Origin: Viola odorata
Taxonomy: Eukaryota > Streptophyta > Magnoliopsida > Malpighiales > Violaceae
Assembly: GCA_963691705.1 (NCBI GenBank)
Contig: OY829539.1
Coordinates: forward strand, 23,296,407-23,360,406
Length of the DNA stretch: 64,000 bases
Direction: 5' to 3'
In this document: positions 9,364 through 20,146 of the stretch, piece after piece
Layout of the letters: the number at the start of each line of letters is the position of its first letter
Position numbering within the stretch: position 1 is the stretch's first letter
Translations under genes and position numbers: made by a program
Notes under the pieces: generated by a model
What the model was told of the DNA's origin: nothing
Databases searched by the model: none
The model's input: only the letters and a program-made list of their open reading frames with translations

Positions 9364-10937
9364 TGATCGTCACTTAAATGTACTTAAAATTTATCTTGAT
9401 GCCTAAATGCACAAGTAAATCTGTACAGGGCAAGATAGGGTCGAACCATAGAGATTGAAGGAATAATGATTCAATTTAAACGTATGACAGGGAACAAATG
9501 CAACCAAACACAAAAGTAACAGGGGGGAGTTATGTCGATTAATGAATTAATCGACTCAGAATTGGGAGATAACAAGACCTAACAAGACAAATAAATAAGA
9601 CAGTTATTCAGGGCACGAAGTTAAAATACAATCCAGGGCAAGATATCCAAAAGCAATTCGAGGGCAAGAAAAATAGTAAAAGAGATAATAATCAGATAGG
9701 AAGAGATCTTAGCAAAAGGTATTCTCGGGTTGCTTTCTAGGTCAGTCAATCATTGGCACAAAAATATTCCAGACTCAAGTACAGATCTGCTATAGGGGCC
9801 ATATTTCCACGTAGGCCCCCTGCTCACCTTCGTAGGTAGAAGCCACCCCCCGTTTCCATATATGAGGTGGCCTTGACGTTTCACCGTCCTCCCAGGCACG
9901 AATGCGGAGAGGCACTACTCAAAATGCCCATGAAGCGGAGGCGAGATAGATCTAGGGCGTGACATCTCAGTTCATCACACTCGCATCACATACCCTAGAT
10001 GACCATTTACCCCTAGACAAAAGACCTCTCGCGATGACTTTCACTAGGTGTCTACTATTATCTCAAGGATTCACGTCAGTTATAACCAAGAGAATGACGT
10101 TACTCATGCAGAAATGAAAACAGTTGATCAGGCCCTAGACATTTCTAGGTGAGCATGGGATTAAAACGATAAACAACCATATGCAACAAGAGAATATATT
10201 AAGCATGCATTAGGCCTCTTAACCGAACCTTACAACCCTTAAAACACCCTTTACTAAGAGGATGGTATTTAGCTACTCATACTATAATATAAACAGTAGA
10301 TAATAATAATCATTCAACAAAGGAAACATATTAGAAGGAACCGAAGGATTAATTAATAATCAAAGGAGGAAAGCTTGCCCCTTTACAAACCGGCGGTTGC
10401 TTCAAATACCAAGAGAATAAGATCCCTAAGAATTAGGGTAAAAGATGAAGTGATGTAAAATATCCTAGGATAGTCGTCCTTACAAAAACCCTAAAACTAA
10501 GCTTATATATGCTAAAACTAGCTAGGGGACAAAATAGCTAAGGGGAGAGAGAAGCAATGGGGAATTGACAGCACATGTCCTTTCAAAGGAATATTCTGGA
10601 TCTCTGGCGCGCCTGGCATCTTCTAGAAGCGCATGGAATCCCGTGCGGATCTTCGAAGATGCTTCTCTTTGGTTTTCGCTTGAGAGAAGAAATAGACGTA
10701 TCGTGGGTGAGAGACAGCTCACTGGTCTGGTTAGCGTCGAGGGCTCGACGACAATCTGATCTTCTAGGCCTTGAAGCTGGAAATCCTCATAATCACTCCG
10801 AAAATGCTTCTTTTCGATCTTTTCCTTCTATTTGCACAGATCTGCAATAAAGAGAGAAATAATGGTCAAATAGCATAATCATGCCCCCGAAAGGGCTAGA
10901 AAAGAAGGTAAAATCGATACCTTGAAACGTGCTATCA
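9364..10937 (-). mobile_element. 5' LTR of Athila element A' (1574 bp)
   Basis: Starts TGATCGTCAC next to the PBS and ends GTGCTATCA, the same termini as the LTRs of element A (39038, 60110), with clear but lower similarity. On the minus strand it has TATATAA at 10503-10510, and ATGAGTAGCTAA at 10280-10269. The 3' LTR of this element is not in the window, so no target duplication can be tested. Confidence 0.88.
10269..10280 (-). promoter_or_regulatory. Three-codon upstream ORF in the A' LTR leader
   Basis: On the minus strand this reads ATG AGT AGC TAA, about 220-230 bp downstream of the TATA box at 10503-10510. The same small ORF sits at matching places in element A (39999-40010) and N LTRs (21008-21019, 63224-63235). 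Confidence 0.5.
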
Positions 10938-10939
10938 GC

Positions 10940-11267
10940 TAGCTTGCCTTCTTGCTCGCTAAGTCAGTCTCTGAATGCGTTAGCACAAATAACGCTAAAT
11001 AACAATAAAGAACTCAAAAAAATAAGAGAAGGTGTGGGAACGATTCGTATATTAATACAGTAAATTGCTCAATGAATATACAATTGTGGCGCCTCTCCTA
11101 TTTATACACACTGGAACCCTAGTCCTTAAAGAGTTCTACTCGGATATAAATTCTAATCCTACTCGGATACAAACTCTACTACACGTATGCGGAGTCTTGC
11201 AGACTCCTACCCGGATTCAATCTCCTACCCGCCTAATACTAATGCTAGAAGGACTAAAACACTAACA
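10940..11267 (-). mobile_element. Copia-like LTR fragment
   Basis: On the minus strand it begins TGTTAGTG, carries repeated pentamer blocks of the gtagga kind in the upstream half, and has TATAAATA at 11106-11099. No internal domain adjoins it. Size and composition suit a Copia-type solo or truncated LTR, but the far end and a target duplication were not found. Confidence 0.4.
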
Positions 11268-11282
11268 CAGGCTCGTTGCGTG

Positions 11283-12370
11283 ACAAGTAGCAACAGCAGT
11301 AATTGAAGCAAAAAAATTGAAATTGAAGCAAAAAATTGTGGAATATGTAAAAACAAATTATGAAATCTTTAAAAAAGTTACGAAATTCTTAAAAAGCTAC
11401 GAAAAGAATGAATATAAAAAGTAAAAAAATTAAGTAAAAGTTACGGAATATGTAAGAAAAGTTACGGAATCTTAAAAAAAGTTACGGAATCCTTAAAAAG
11501 TTATAGAGTTCTTGTTCCATTTCGTAACTTTTTTTGCATATTCTGTAACTTTTTTTACATATTTTGTAACTTTATAAAAATTACGGAATTGAAGCAAAAA
11601 TTACGGAATATGTAAGAAAACTTATGGAATCCAAGTTACCGATTTCTTCTTCCATTCTATAACTTTTTTTATGTATTCCGTAACTTTAATTATAACAATT
11701 ATGGAATTCAAGCAAAAGTGAAGGAATATGTAAGAAAAGTTATGAAATCCTTCTTCTATTCCATAACTTTTCTTGTATATTCCGTACTATTTTTGCCACA
11801 TTTTGTAGCTTTATAAGAACAAAAAAAATTAGAAAAAATGTTACGGAATATGTAAAAAAAAACCTTGGGTCAAGTGTCACTTTATGCCATATATATTTTT
11901 AAAGGGTTTAATGACTTAAAACCTTATGTACTTTAATGTTTTGATTAATTACTCTCGTGTACTAATTGTTGGTTTAATTACCCCCTTATACTCAATCTTT
12001 CTTTTATTTAATGACCCCTCATAGTTACGGACTGTTGACTTGACACATTCTCTATTAAAAAATTCGCCACGTCAACAAAATTATGCTACATTAGAAGGAG
12101 ATAATTAATCAAAATATTAAAGTATAGGAGACTAATTAATTAAACCTGTTGTTAAGCTGCACGAAATAGAAGTGTTCTGCAAGTTCTTACGTCATGGTTA
12201 CTACTATTCTTATATGAAAATGTTACACGACATTTTAAGTAAAAGTTATATTTTTATGCAAATTAAATAAAAGAGTTGCCACTTCAGGTTTGACTAGACA
12301 GATGAATGAACATCTACTTTTCTTAAATAATGAAGAATAATATTAAAGGTATTAATTCTTTAATAACAAC
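11283..12370. repeat. Dispersed AT-rich repeat, copy 1
   Basis: The left part (11290-11870) is a cluster of short units built on gttacggaat and its inverse attccgtaac, so it can fold back on itself. The right part (11870-12360) matches 19001-19450 in the same orientation, including the run catggttact and gttacacga. No coding potential. Confidence 0.65.
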
Positions 12371-12719
12371 ACTTTTATTAACTCGTGACAAGAGAAGTTT
12401 GAAGTTTATCTTTATATTTATTTTTTTATTTATGTAAATAACTAGCAAATGAAAATAAAAATCACAAATGTAATTTAAATAAAAAGTTAGTAAATTTATA
12501 CCTCTAGCTGCTAGAAGAAAATAAGAAGTATATGGTGTAGCCGCTGGAGTCTAGACTACTAAAAGGAAAAAAAATGTACATGGTGTAGCATTATTCACTT
12601 TCTTATTTTTATTTGTTCCAATATCATTTCACTTTTTCTGAATGTGTAAAAAGTCAAAAGTTACAGATGGGTGAAACATAAAGAGTATTAAAAAATCACT
12701 CAAAAATTAGAAGTAGTCA
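12371..12719. other. AT-rich DNA without recognisable features
   Basis: No ORF, no clear repeat apart from a short duplicated phrase atggtgtag near 12532 and 12579. Confidence 0.5.
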
Positions 12720-12731
12720 ATTAATATAGTT

Positions 12732-13073
12732 TTTTTTTTTCAAAATTGTTTATTCGAACCAACTACATAAGTAATGTGCTGAAGAAAATCCTAGAATCGA
12801 CTTCTAAAGAGGTAACTCCTAGAGAGATCATAAACCGATCTCAAAGCTTGTAAGGCCGACTCTTTTAAACAAACCTTAGCGAATATCACCCCCTCCAAGA
12901 GAGTACATATCACAACCCAAAAATAAAAATTCAAGGCCACCAACCAAGCACCCACGCACACTCCTCCTCCTAGGGTCTTTTGATATAAACGGTGAGATTT
13001 AAACTTAAATTTGAATTTTTATTACTATTTTTATCACTAATAAAGCAATTAATAAATTATATGCTCATTATGG
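12732..13073 (-). mobile_element. Retroposed 342-bp fragment with poly(A) and 12-bp target duplication
   Basis: Plus-strand poly(T) follows the left copy of ATTAATATAGTT (12720-12731); the right copy is at 13074-13085. On the minus strand the insert ends AATAAAC, about ten bases, then poly(A), as a polyadenylated transcript would. Length and tail fit a 5'-truncated LINE end or a retroposed transcript; I cannot tell which, and no protein is visible. Confidence 0.7.
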
Positions 13074-13263
13074 ATTAATATAGTTGATGAAAAGAATAAC
13101 ATCACTGACTGAAGCCGGCTTTAACAATGAATTACAGAAGTTGCACTCATTTCCTTTATTAGAAAAAAAGACCATAAAAAGTCAACCTTTGGCTGTTGGC
13201 ACTTCTTAAGTAGTAATGACTATGTAATTAACAAAACTTTACTACACTTTCTTATTTACGATA

Positions 13264-15192
13264 CACTACAAAAAAAATACTTATTTCCGATAATTTCCGA
13301 CGAACTTTCCGTTAGAATAAATAATTTTTTTGTCAAAAATAAAATTATCGACAGAAGGTAGGAACATTTGCAATGGAATATTTCGTCAAAAAAAGTTTGC
13401 GAGGAAAACTTCGTCGCAAAATGTTGGCGCTAGGTAGAAGTATGGTGCCAAATGTTCTCGCGAGATGTTTCTGACCGAATGGTTCTGTCGAAAACTATTT
13501 TGTGAGGGAAAGTCAATCGGAAAACTTTGGTGCCACGTAGAAGAATCGCGCCAAAAATTCCCGCGAGACGTTTCCGAGTGAGTCATTTGTCAAAAACATT
13601 TCGACGGAATAGTCGGTAGGAAAAAGTTTACATTTTCTATGGAATTATGCCGTCGGAAAAAGAAAAAAAAATTATTTCGACCGAATTCTCCGTCGCAAAA
13701 GTATAATATTATTTGCGACAGAATTTCTTACCGAATGCCCATGGAAATGGTGAAACACACCGTTTCACTTAAGATTATAACGACAATATTCGTACTTTTA
13801 GCGACAATATTCGTACTTATTGCGACGAGTTTCAATTGTTGCAATAGGTGAAACATTCCTTTTCCACATTTTACTTCTCTTCAATTTTTAAAGAAACCTA
13901 GTATTATAAATGGATAATTAATGAAGTGGGAACGAATATCCATTACTATTCATCCACTACAATCTCTAATTTAGTGTTTGAATCAGCACTTGATTTCGAT
14001 TAAATGTCGATTAGACCTCATGCACTTGATTTCAATGCGAAATCACGATGTGTCAAAGGTTACTCATTTGAGTTGCAAAGGGATGTACTGGTTCGGTTAT
14101 AATAGAACCAACAAAGGTTGATAGAGAATGAAACACATCTAGAATATATAATGAATAGTCATAATAATTGGAAATTTACCTAGAGGCCAGAACTTTTTCT
14201 TCCAAAGCTAAAACCACTAGTTGTCAAGCTAGCAATACTGTAATTACATATATCCCACAGTATAAAGCAGAACAGCATGTTCAAAGAAACAAGAGCTTGC
14301 ATTTTCACAAGGTTGTATCAATAATGAGAATATTGAAAGAACCCATAGTGAAAACTGTAGTTGCGAGAGTTCATGTTGAGGAGATAAGGAGGGGAAAGTT
14401 CTCCATAGGCAAAGAAGAAGGTAATCCATTGACACAAGACCTCCATCATGTTGTTACTAGTCTTTCTTTCGAGCTTTATACCAAAGGTGCTCACTTTCTT
14501 ATGGAACTCATTTCTCTCTTTTAATTCCCTAGAAGTATGACATAACTGGACTTGGTGCAACTGCAACTTTGTTTAGTTTCAATAAATGAGATTGGCTTTT
14601 CAACAATTAAAACATTGACTTTTCAACATTAAGAACCTATAGCGACGAACAAAAACCTATAGCGACGAAACAATGCGTCAGGCAATATTTTCGAACGAAT
14701 GTCTCTATCAATCACCCCACATATGATATAGATGTATCCAATTCACACATATTACTGTATTTGATAACATTTGTTGCTATATATAATAATAATATTTTTT
14801 TTAAACGACGTTGTTTTGTACAAAAACGAAGTCGATTGCGTAATCAAAATGACGTTGTTCCACTCTAGCATCAGCACAATCTCAAAATTTCCCAATTACT
14901 TTCCGACGGAATTTCTGATGGATTTTTCGACGAATTGCAGATGTATTTTTTGACGAAATTCTGATGGAATTTTCGGCGACCTTCCCAACGGACATGTTCT
15001 TTTCGATGGTGTCTCCGTAGCAATTCTATCACAAGGTATTTTTGACTAGTTTTTTGGTCGAAAATCCAAGACTTCAACGGACCGAATTGCGACAGCATTT
15101 CTAACATAATTCGGTCGAAATCTTTCATTTCTGACGGAATTTTCCATTTTTTGACGGAAAATTTCATCGAAAATAAGCAGTTTTTCGTAGTG
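13264..15192. mobile_element. CACTA (En/Spm) transposon, non-autonomous, 1.93 kb
   Basis: Ends are CACTAC at 13264 and GTAGTG at 15187-15192, flanked by the 3-bp duplication ATA (13261-13263 and 15193-15195). About 20 bases of terminal inverted repeat are recognisable, followed on both sides by many subterminal units around ttccgacgga (13300-13740 and 14640-15170), as expected for CACTA transposase binding. No transposase is encoded, so mobility would need another copy. The middle, 13860-14640, is unlike the ends and may be captured DNA. Confidence 0.88.
14168..14524 (+). CDS. Hypothetical ORF inside the CACTA element
   Basis: A 118-codon ORF in the unique middle of the CACTA element. I recognise no domain. 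A TATA-like tattataaat lies near 13900. Non-autonomous CACTA elements often carry host gene fragments, but an overlapping minus-strand ORF of 82 codons (14566-14318) is about as convincing, so either may be chance. Confidence 0.2.
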   Translation: MEIYLEARTFSSKAKTTSCQASNTVITYIPQYKAEQHVQRNKSLHFHKVVSIMRILKEPIVKTVVARVHVEEIRRGKFSIGKEEGNPLTQDLHHVVTSLSFELYTKGAHFLMELISLF

Positions 15193-15283
15193 ATAGTAGT
15201 CGTTTAAAATTTTTATACATATATTAGTTAATTCTTGAATAGTCTACTCTTTAGCTAAAAATATAATTATTTTTCTAAAGATA

Positions 15284-15558
15284 CTCTCTCAGCTGTCTTA
15301 AGTTAAATGACATTTCGGAGTTTTTTATTGTCTTAAAATAAATGACATTTTATTAATTTTTAATTGATTTTTTTGTCAAACTTTAGTAAACCGCCCCTTA
15401 TTATTGATGAAAGATAGTAGTGAGAGTAATAGAGTAAATTAAGTTAGAATAAGATGAAAAGAGTATTAGTGTCAAATATAAACTTAAAATGTGTGAAACG
15501 TGATTATCTTAGTGTGTGTGAAACACTATAGAAGTCGTTTAATTTGAGACAGAGGGAG
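15284..15558. mobile_element. Stowaway-like MITE, 275 bp
   Basis: Inverted ends CTCTCTCAGCTGTCTTAAGT and, from the other side, CTCCCTCTGTCTCAAATTAA; TA on each side (15282-15283, 15559-15560). The ctccctc start and TA target are typical of Stowaway elements. No coding. Confidence 0.8.
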
Positions 15559-16027
15559 TATCTCTTTCTCTCTTGAAAGATATACATTAAACTGTTGTGG
15601 TGTGTGATTTAAAGTTTCAATCGGAAAGATGAAAGAAATAAAAACTAAATATAAGAATATTTAAACTCTTAATTTTTTTTTGGTAGAAAATTAATGGAAT
15701 GAAGCATTTTGTGAAAATTGTGAGGGATTGAATACAAAGAGGACAATATCATTTGATTAAGAAAAAGTAATTGATTTTTATTTTTCTAATAAACGGTAGC
15801 AGAGCTAGTGTGCAATGGACCCAATGTTTGCGGGATGAGTATGGGGAGGATGACATAGGCCAAGTGCACGGGGTACGGTGATCATAAATACTTAAATGAT
15901 GTTGGTGACACTAAATAAATTTCTAGGCTGAACTTAAAGTTGATGGACCAAATAGTGAGCTTTACTTAGATTGAGCATGAATATGAAGTAAGAAGAATCT
16001 TTGGGCAAAACATGTTGACCTAAACAG
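15559..16027. other. AT-rich DNA without recognisable features
   Basis: No ORF or repeat recognised between the MITE and the LINE. Confidence 0.5.
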
Positions 16028-16035
16028 TGTGGGAT

Positions 16036-17857
16036 TTATTTTTTTTAAATAATCTAAAGATTTATTAAAGCAATGTCATGAAGAACATGACCTAGGATTA
16101 CAAAAGCTGTTGTTGCTCATCACCTACAGCAGTTAAAACAAAAGCACTATCACTAAAGTCTGAGTGACAACACAGGAAAAACGACAAGGATACATCAAAA
16201 CCACTCAATCTACATCACGAGAACATGCACGCCTAAGCGACATATCTCAGGATAACGCTGCTCCCCAACCGCTTGTAGCGTTGATACCCCAAACCTGCAA
16301 CCACGTAGAAGAAGACATTGTCTGCAATATTGAGTAAGGAAAAGATGTATCAATGCTCCTCATCCAGCGGTTCCAATACCCAAAAATTGAGTGAAGCAAC
16401 TGCTGCGTGCCCACTAATTTTTGTTGGAAGATCAATTCATTTCTGGCCTTCCACGTTGCCCTTGCTATTGCAGGAAGCAACAAGCTCCACTTCTCTTGTG
16501 CCTGTCTGTTCTTCTCCGTCCCTAAGCTAGCCCAGGACACGTACAGACCTTGAATGTCGCGAGGTCGAACCTAGTTGAACCCCGCCCATCTCGCCATAAA
16601 CTCTCATATCTCATCTATCTTCGCACAATGCAGTATGAGGTGATGAATCGTCTCTGTTTTAGCCTGACATAAAGGGCACTTGACCTCCGTTTGAGGAATA
16701 ATATTACATCTGCCAAGATAGTCTCTTGTTGCAAGCCGACCTTTGAGACATAACCATAAAAAGAATTCTACTTTATACGGCAACCTTCCACCCCAACAAG
16801 AAGCCAACAAATCACTTACACAATGACCATACCTCGCCTTTTCAACCCCCCTACAGAACGAGTTTACCGTGAAATTTCCTGACTTATCTAACTTCCACTG
16901 AAATTTGCTGGCCTGATCTGCTGTGTTCGGAACTTTCAGACTTTGCTTCATGGTATTGAGCTCATCAACTTCCCATTCAAAAAGCCCACGACGCTAGTCA
17001 AGATTCCACTTCCATCCCTCTTCATCTCGTTCTCCAAAATCAGAAACAACGTCATTTGAATTGGTAGTGACTGTGTACAATCGAGGATGCTTAATGGCCA
17101 AGGGCGTTTGAGTTGACCATAGATCCCACCAGAAATTAGTATTACACCCTGCTCCTATCTCTAATTGAATGTTAGCGCTCCAAAATCCAAACAATGAAGA
17201 GGATCTTCCTATCACTCTGATAATATCAGCCCAAATCGGAGAGAACCTGATGTTTTCACATCGCCATAAGTCACCCAACGTGTTTAATTTGTATTCCTTA
17301 CGCACTACATCTACCCATTTCTTATTGTCCCCTGCTAGCAACCCCCACAACCACTTTGTCCGGAGAGCCTCGTTGCGAAGTTGAATACAACCGACATCCA
17401 AACCCCCTAACTGCTTCGATTTTTTAATTGTGTCCCATGCCACCTTAGTGAATCCTCTTCTCTAACTATCCCCACTCTATAGGAACCTAGACATTATCTG
17501 ATTACATTTCTGGACAATGCTCCTCGGCATACGGTAGATTGACATGTTGTACACCGGTATACTTGTAAGGACTGATTTGATTAGCGTGACTCGGCCTCCA
17601 GCAGAAAGCATGGACCCCTTCCACTTTGCCAGCTTCTGTTTCATCTTTCCTATCAAGAAATCCCAGCTCGCAACCCTTTTCGGATTCATCCCCACATATG
17701 AACCCAAATACTTAAATGGTAAAATCTCGTACCTGCAACCCGCTCTTCTAGCTACGAAATTACCCAAGTCACTGTTAACGTTGATCCCCACCAGAGAACT
17801 CTTAGAGTAATTTACCTTTAATCACGAAAATGCGTCAAACCACCTTCGGATTTGGTT
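16036..17857 (-). mobile_element. 5'-truncated L1-type LINE with 8-bp target duplication
   Basis: The body is flanked by TGTGGGAT at 16028-16035 and 17858-17865. The 3' end on the minus strand is an A-rich tail next to 16036. Only the C-terminal part of ORF2 is left, so reverse transcription stopped early, as is usual for LINEs. Confidence 0.85.
16247..17850 (-). pseudogene. LINE ORF2 C-terminus: RT end and zf-RVT domain
   Basis: One frame runs through the whole stretch, broken by several stops (among them 17477, 16994 and 16604). It begins in the last RT motifs (L-K-V-N, then L-P-F-K-Y-L-G-S-Y-V-G at about 17720), followed by G-G-R-V-T-L-I-K-S-V-L, L-G-G-L-D-V-G, and the zf-RVT (PF13966) region with L-W-L-C-L-K-G-R-L, then C-P-L-C and H-L-I-L-H-C (about 16700-16630). 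The final part (16540-16247) is W-rich, as in plant L1 ORF2 tails. Endonuclease and RT catalytic core are missing. No function. Confidence 0.87.
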
Positions 17858-18022
17858 TGTGGGATAGATTATTGGGCCTAGATGGTGAGATTTGTGGTAT
17901 TTTGTTCAAAGAGAAGATTATTGAAGTGTGCGAACCGAATTAAGTCTCATATCAGAAGATAAAAGAAATAAAATGATTCATTTTGAGAAAACTACGAAGA
18001 CTTGAGTCCAAAATGAATACTA

Positions 18023-18281
18023 CTCCCTCTTTCCCTCAATGAATGTCTTCCTCGCATCCCAATATTCAGTAGGGAACGCATATCGAGGAGGCCGGATGAG
18101 GCACTATTTGACCCCAAAAAAATTCGTTTTTTTTTTTAACATACGTTAATCCTTAACGTACTTCCCAGAAAAAATTAGGGACAAAATTGTCTCAAATAGG
18201 TCGTCTGCCGGCCGTTTTAAGATACGTGCCGAAACAGTAAAAATAAAAACTAAAACGACAATCATTGAGGGACGGAGGGAG
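18023..18281. mobile_element. Stowaway-like MITE, 259 bp
   Basis: Left end CTCCCTCTTTCCCTCAATG, right end inverse CTCCCTCCGTCCCTCAATG. Left flank TA; right flank TC, so the target duplication has decayed or the end is off by a base or two. Confidence 0.75.
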
Positions 18282-18839
18282 TCTTATTATTCTATTAAAT
18301 ATAGTCTTGAAATTATTTATGATTGGCGGGTCAAATATCAGTTCGGTCATATTTTGATACGCAAGATTTGAGTGCGTAATTTGTTCAATAACATAGGATT
18401 CTCTCCCACCAAGCCACACGCAACCTATTGTGAAGAAAGAAAAAAAGATAACACCGGAGAGAATTAGTAAAACATCACCATTTTCTACTGTCTTTCATAA
18501 ATTAACTTTCAGGATTCAAGTTGTAAGTTAAATAACGAACGTTTACCAATCGTATCTTATAATATATAAAATAAAGCTGATGTTGAGAATTGACACCAAA
18601 CTTTTTATATCATATACTGGTAAAAAACTCTCTTGACATTAATACGAAAGTAGTGCTATACGTACTGATATTTTTATATTAAAAATATGTGTCACTTTTA
18701 TATTTATTTGATAGTTATTTATTTAAATAAAAATAATAATGTAATGTAATTAGGAAGGAATAAATCTCAATCATATTTTAACACGTCACTTAGTATAATT
18801 TTATTAAAAAATAATTAATATCTCAAACATTACTTAAGA
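18282..18839. other. AT-rich DNA without recognisable features
   Basis: No ORF longer than expected by chance and no clear repeat. Confidence 0.5.
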
Positions 18840-19450
18840 ATCCGGCTTGATTCTTTCATTCCTTTAAATTAAAAATACAAAATTATTAAAAAATTATGAA
18901 AATTTTCGACCATTTAGTAATTTTTTTGCATATTTTGTATTTATTTACTGCATTCCTAAAAAAATTATAAGTCGTCATTGTACAAATTTTTTAAATAATG
19001 GTCAAGTTTAACTTTATGCCATATGTTTTTTAAAAGGTTTGATAACTTAAAACTAATGTACTTTAATATTTTGATTAATTATCTCTGTACTAATTGTTTG
19101 TCTAATCATCTCTTTATATTCAATTTTTTATTTATTTAATGACTCCGTTATTATAAAATATTGGTCTAGCACATTCCTTGTTAAAAAAATTATACTGCGT
19201 CAAAAAAGGGTAATTAACCAAAACATTAAAATACATAAAGTTAATTAATTAAACCTGCCATTGAGCCGCACAATTGTTCTGCACGCTCTTACGTCATGGT
19301 TACTATTCTTATATGAAAATGTTACACGATATTGTAAGTAAAAAATATATTTTAATGCAAATTAAATAAGAGAGTTACCATTTTAGGTTTGACTAGACTG
19401 ATGATGAATGGGCATCTACTTTTTTTATATAATGAAGAATAATATAAGAG
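18840..19450. repeat. Dispersed AT-rich repeat, copy 2
   Basis: Same order and orientation as 11283-12370, but the left inverted-unit part is much shorter. By eye the better part (19001-19450) is roughly 80 percent like 11870-12360. Confidence 0.65.
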
Positions 19451-20146
19451 GGAAATAGTTTTTTACTCCCCTGTATTTTATTTTGTCCAATACACCTCCT
19501 ATGTATTAAAAGTCAACGGCAAAATCTCGATTTCTGTTAGTCAAATTAACAGACCATTATTGTAGACCCTTAGTAACTGTTGATTTTAATTAAAAAATTT
19601 AGAAAAAATGTAAAACTTCCAAAAAAAAATCTAAAAAATCTTTAAAAATGAAAAAATTAATTAACCTAAAAATAAAAAAAAATTTAAAAATTCCAAAAAA
19701 TGTAAAATTTCCCGAAAAATGTAGAAATTCTAAAAAAATAATTAATCTATAAATCCAGAAAAAATGAAAACATTCTATCAAAAAACATTAATATAAAAAT
19801 CCAGAAAAAGGTAAATTTGTTTTTAAAATTTAATTAACCTAAAGTCTAGAAAAAATGTGAAAATTCTAAAAACAATAATGTAAAAATTGACAAAAAAATC
19901 TAAAAAAATCTAAAATTGTAAAAAAATTAATTAACCTAAAAATTCAGAAAAATGTAAAAACTCTAAAAGAAGATAATTAATCTAAAAATGTCAACAAAAA
20001 TGTTAAAAATCTAAAAATTGTAAAATTCAGAAATTAATCTAAAAATCCAGGAAAATGTTAAAAATCCAAAAAATTGTAAAAAAATAATTAATTGTAGATT
20101 TTTACATTTTTTTAGAATTTTTACATTTTTTGCATTTATAGATTAA
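19451..20146. repeat. AT-rich degenerate repeat block left of LTR1
   Basis: Starts with a unique-looking part (to about 19590) and goes on as short units such as aaaaatcc, gaaaaatgtaaaa and attaattaa. 19518-20146 is found again at 61789-62362, in both cases directly left of an N-family LTR. Confidence 0.8.

Noticed and set aside
11283..11870. Transposon terminal inverted repeats from gttacggaat/attccgtaac units
   Set aside because: Units are many, short and in mixed order; no pair of defined ends with a target duplication.
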